Assembly: GCF_002802875.1 (NCBI RefSeq)
Contig: NZ_PEBI01000001.1
Location: 87,830 to 151,829, forward strand
Length of the DNA stretch: 64,000 nt
Origin: Bifidobacterium primatium
GTDB lineage: Bacteria; Actinomycetota; Actinomycetes; Actinomycetales; Bifidobacteriaceae
Direction of reading: 5' to 3'
The translations under genes and the position numbers were made by a program. Under the pieces are notes generated by a model. It did not search any database. It saw nothing but the letters and a program-made list of their open reading frames with translations, and was not told the origin of the DNA. Numbering within the stretch: position 1 is the stretch's first letter; the number at the start of each line of letters is the position of its first letter. This document shows positions 61,949 through 64,000 of the stretch, in pieces.

Positions 61949-63157
61949 CTAACGCAGCGCGGCTTTGATGCGGCGGACGGCTTCGACGAGTTCGGGCTCG
62001 GATTTGAGCAGGCTCAGACGAATGTAGTCGCCGCCGACCCTGCCGAAGCAGGTTCCGGGGAGCACAGCCACGGCGGCGTGGTCGAGCAGATGATCGGCAA
62101 GCCGCTCGCCGTTCCAGTCGCCGTCACGAGGCACGCGCGCCCACACGTAGATGCCGCCGGCGGAGTCGAACACGTCGAGTCCGGCCTCGCGCAGTCCCTC
62201 CGCCACGATGCGACGACGGGCGGCATAGCGTTCAGCGAGTTCGACGACGCATGACTGGTCGGATTGCAGTGCCACGATACCGGCGTCCTGGATGCTGCCG
62301 GTGATCATGGAACCCATCTGATAGTGATAGAGCTTGAGCCGCGAGACCACGGCCTCATTGCCCGCCACGAATCCGGCGCGCCAGCCGGCCATGGCGTACA
62401 TCTTCGACAGCGAACACACCTCCACGGCCACGTCGAGCGCGCCGGGAATCTCGAGGATGCTGTGCTGCTGTGCATCCGGCCCGCCGACGCCGAGGCCCGT
62501 GTAGGCGTAGTCGTGCACGATGACGAACCGATGCTCGTGGGCCAGTTCGACGGCGCGACGCAGGAATTCCGGCGACGCTTGGGCTCCGGTGGGATTGTTC
62601 GGATAGTTGAGCACCAGCATCTTTACTCGGTCCCAGGTCTCTACGGGCACGACGTCCAGGTCGGGCAGGAAGTCGTGGTCGGCGAGCGCAGGCAGCAGTA
62701 TCTCTTCGGCGCCGTGCATGACGGCCATGCAGTGGTATGAGGGATAGTAGGGGTCGACGAACGCGACTGCGTCGCCGCAGCCGATAAGGATGGCGTAGAG
62801 TCCGGCGAGACCGTCCACGGCGCCCTCCACGGCGAACAGCTGCGTGGGCCAGTCGAGTTCCACGCCGTGCACGTTGCGGTACCATTCGGCGGCGGCCTGA
62901 AGGAACGCGGGTTTGCCGTCGAATGGCGTGTATCGGGCGTTGGCGGGATCGTCGACGGCCTGTTTGGCTGCGTCGCGGATGAATGCGGCCGGATAGGCGT
63001 CGGGGTTGCCCTTGGCGAGGTCGATGACGTCCGCGCCCGAGGCGACGGCCCTTGCGACCTTCTGGTCGGTGACGGCGAACACGTTGGGCGGTATCGATTC
63101 GGCAATTGGCGCGAACGGCACCGGACATGAACGGACGGTGGAATCGGCTGCAAGCAT
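61949..63157 (-). CDS. Class I/II PLP-dependent aminotransferase
   Basis: This 402-residue fold-type-I aminotransferase has the Schiff-base Lys252 in SLSKMYAMAGWR, Asp216 in VIVHDYAYTG, Asn188 in YPNNPTG, and a C-terminal Arg in YIRLSLL. The GNPDAYPAAFIRDA and TPFDGKPAFLQAA segments match aspartate or LL-DAP-type branches; the exact amino acid substrate is unknown. CAGGAGAAG precedes the ATG. It is a single gene; no pathway partner is adjacent, though dapF lies elsewhere in the window. Confidence 0.85.
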   Translation of the reverse strand: MLAADSTVRSCPVPFAPIAESIPPNVFAVTDQKVARAVASGADVIDLAKGNPDAYPAAFIRDAAKQAVDDPANARYTPFDGKPAFLQAAAEWYRNVHGVELDWPTQLFAVEGAVDGLAGLYAILIGCGDAVAFVDPYYPSYHCMAVMHGAEEILLPALADHDFLPDLDVVPVETWDRVKMLVLNYPNNPTGAQASPEFLRRAVELAHEHRFVIVHDYAYTGLGVGGPDAQQHSILEIPGALDVAVEVCSLSKMYAMAGWRAGFVAGNEAVVSRLKLYHYQMGSMITGSIQDAGIVALQSDQSCVVELAERYAARRRIVAEGLREAGLDVFDSAGGIYVWARVPRDGDWNGERLADHLLDHAAVAVLPGTCFGRVGGDYIRLSLLKSEPELVEAVRRIKAALR

Positions 63158-63250
63158 GGTGGTGGTCTTCTCCTGACTGATTCAATCACGCCTGAATATA
63201 CCGCTCCTACGCCGGCCCCGTGCGGGACTGTTCGTCGGCAGGTATAACGG

Positions 63251-63679
63251 TTATCTATTGTCGGCTATTTCGTGGATGTCCACGATGTCCCGCAGGGCGA
63301 CGGCCTGCCCGTTGCCGAGCATGAGCAGGCGATGCGCGATGTCGATGCGGCGGAGCGTGTCGCCGACGGTGACGTAGACGCCGCCTGCCTTGCGGGGGTC
63401 CGGCATGAAGAACGTCACCGAGACCCGCGGATGGTCCGACGCATGTTCGACGATACGTCGCAGGCGTTCGTTCAATGCCTGACGTTCGTCGTCGCCGAGC
63501 TCCACGCGCTGCTGGGTGCGCCGCGCCGTTCCCATGATGATGGCGTCGTAACCGCTGAGCGCGGCGAACGGCATGAACTGTGCGGCGCGTTTGCGCGCGG
63601 GCATATGCGGTCGTGAGGATGACCGATGATGCGGCCTGTCGATGATGTCGTCGTACCGATGGGTCGGGGTGAGTGCCAT
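63251..63679 (-). CDS. YolD-like protein, partner of a Y-family DNA polymerase
   Basis: This 142-residue protein matches the YolD-like family: RAAQFMPFAALSGYDAIIMGTARRT, then RQALNERLRRIVEHASDHPRVSVTFFMPDPRKAGGVYVTVGDTLRRIDIAHRLLMLGNGQAVALRDIVDI. YolD-like genes often sit after Y-family polymerase genes and are tied to the SOS response. The second ATG (63677-63679) is chosen because GAAAGGAGC lies six bases before it. The 3' end of a Y-polymerase gene lies 148 bp upstream on the same strand, as expected for the pair. Confidence 0.78.
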   Translation of the reverse strand: MALTPTHRYDDIIDRPHHRSSSRPHMPARKRAAQFMPFAALSGYDAIIMGTARRTQQRVELGDDERQALNERLRRIVEHASDHPRVSVTFFMPDPRKAGGVYVTVGDTLRRIDIAHRLLMLGNGQAVALRDIVDIHEIADNR

Positions 63680-63827
63680 GGCGCTCCTTTCTGCCATAAA
63701 TCACGTCTGCCATGAATCACATGAATTTGCATCAAGGGACTTTCGTCCGAAAGACGTTCGCCCTCTTCTCTCCGCGTCGGTCCCAGCCGGCCGTTTCCCC
63801 GTCGCAGGGAGGTTGAGGGAGATCGGA

Positions 63828-64000
63828 TCAGGCGGCGTGGCCGCCGATCTGGTTGTTACGTTCGATGCCGGTGGCTCCTTCCTCGAGGTTCATGCCTTTG
63901 ATGACGGCGTTCCTGCCGAAGCGTCGTTTGATGTCCAGCACGGTCGACTGCACGTCGTGCTCCCTTCGCTCCGCTTCGACCATACGCGCCCTTTCCGCGT
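63828..64000 (-). CDS. Y-family DNA polymerase (UmuC/DinB type), C-terminal end, runs off the window
   Basis: The minus strand from the window edge encodes 56 residues ending VLDIKRRFGRNAVIKGMNL, EEGATGIERNNQIGGHAA and a TGA. The RFG(R/K)NA(V/I)(I/L)KGM and RNxQIGGH motifs mark the C-terminus of UmuC/ImpB-type translesion polymerases. The catalytic part lies beyond base 64000. The YolD-like gene follows it, which supports the call. Confidence 0.82.
   Translation of the reverse strand, partial: AERARMVEAERREHDVQSTVLDIKRRFGRNAVIKGMNLEEGATGIERNNQIGGHAA

Noticed and set aside
63730-63770. LexA box near the polymerase/YolD genes
   Set aside because: The nearest match, GAAAGACGTTC, has a three-base spacer and a mismatched half site, and lies downstream of the polymerase rather than in its promoter.

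Overview
This window looks like a chromosomal segment of a Bifidobacterium (Actinobacteria). The base composition is GC-rich with strong third-position GC. The gene repertoire fits an anaerobic bifidobacterium: class III ribonucleotide reductase nrdD-nrdG, an NADH oxidase, a very large 2-hydroxyacyl-CoA-dehydratase-activator-like protein, a long IleS of the mupirocin-tolerant kind behind a T-box leader, and one-piece purL next to purC. The genus is inferred from the gene repertoire. No 16S rRNA gene is present, and the species cannot be read from this window.

Layout. 1-6.3 kb: tandem hairpin repeats, a PHP-domain phosphoesterase, a VKOR-type membrane oxidoreductase, dapF and murI (divergent, both supplying the cell wall), a patatin-like protein and an NADH-oxidase-type flavoprotein. 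6.3-17.2 kb: a cystathionine synthase/lyase, a GNAT acetyltransferase, an alpha/beta hydrolase, proC, a MacB-type ABC fusion, a DedA protein, a TetM/EF-G-like GTPase and an amidohydrolase. 17.5-21.2 kb: ileS with its T-box. 21.3-33.2 kb: an accessory stretch with an AAA ATPase, a ten-base-phased TATAAA array, a broken DUF3841 gene, an XRE/ImmA-type regulator-protease pair, a tight operon of unrecognised proteins ending in a DUF4417-like gene, one further orphan, and a complete type I restriction-modification operon (hsdM-hsdS-hsdR). 33.2-37.6 kb: a MarR regulator and a heterodimeric ABC exporter with palindromic operators. 38.1-46.7 kb: the 1653-residue activator protein and nrdG/nrdD behind paired NrdR boxes. 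46.9-55.5 kb: xseA-xseB, a small acidic protein, an exonuclease/endonuclease/phosphatase-family protein, tRNA-Arg(CCU), a Ppx/GppA phosphatase, an SPFH protein, a YwiC-like membrane protein, tRNA-His(GUG) and purT. 55.7-60.3 kb: purC-purL. 60.8-64 kb: an EcsC-family protein, a class I aminotransferase, and a YolD-like gene beside the 3' end of a Y-family DNA polymerase.

Most of the window is housekeeping. The unusual material is of two kinds. First, the 21-33 kb accessory stretch looks like a defence or mobile island. It holds a possible uncharacterised operon (24465-26266, perhaps with 26377-26928) directly upstream of a restriction system and downstream of an XRE/ImmA switch. Second, several unusual non-coding repeats are present. 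At two loci, tandem hairpin units start at the 3' end of a gene and carry copies of that gene's stop-codon region. The window start shares a core with one of these loci about 48 kb away. There are also composite palindromes (16.2, 23.1, 53.7 kb) and an AGACCCAC motif cluster (60.5 kb).
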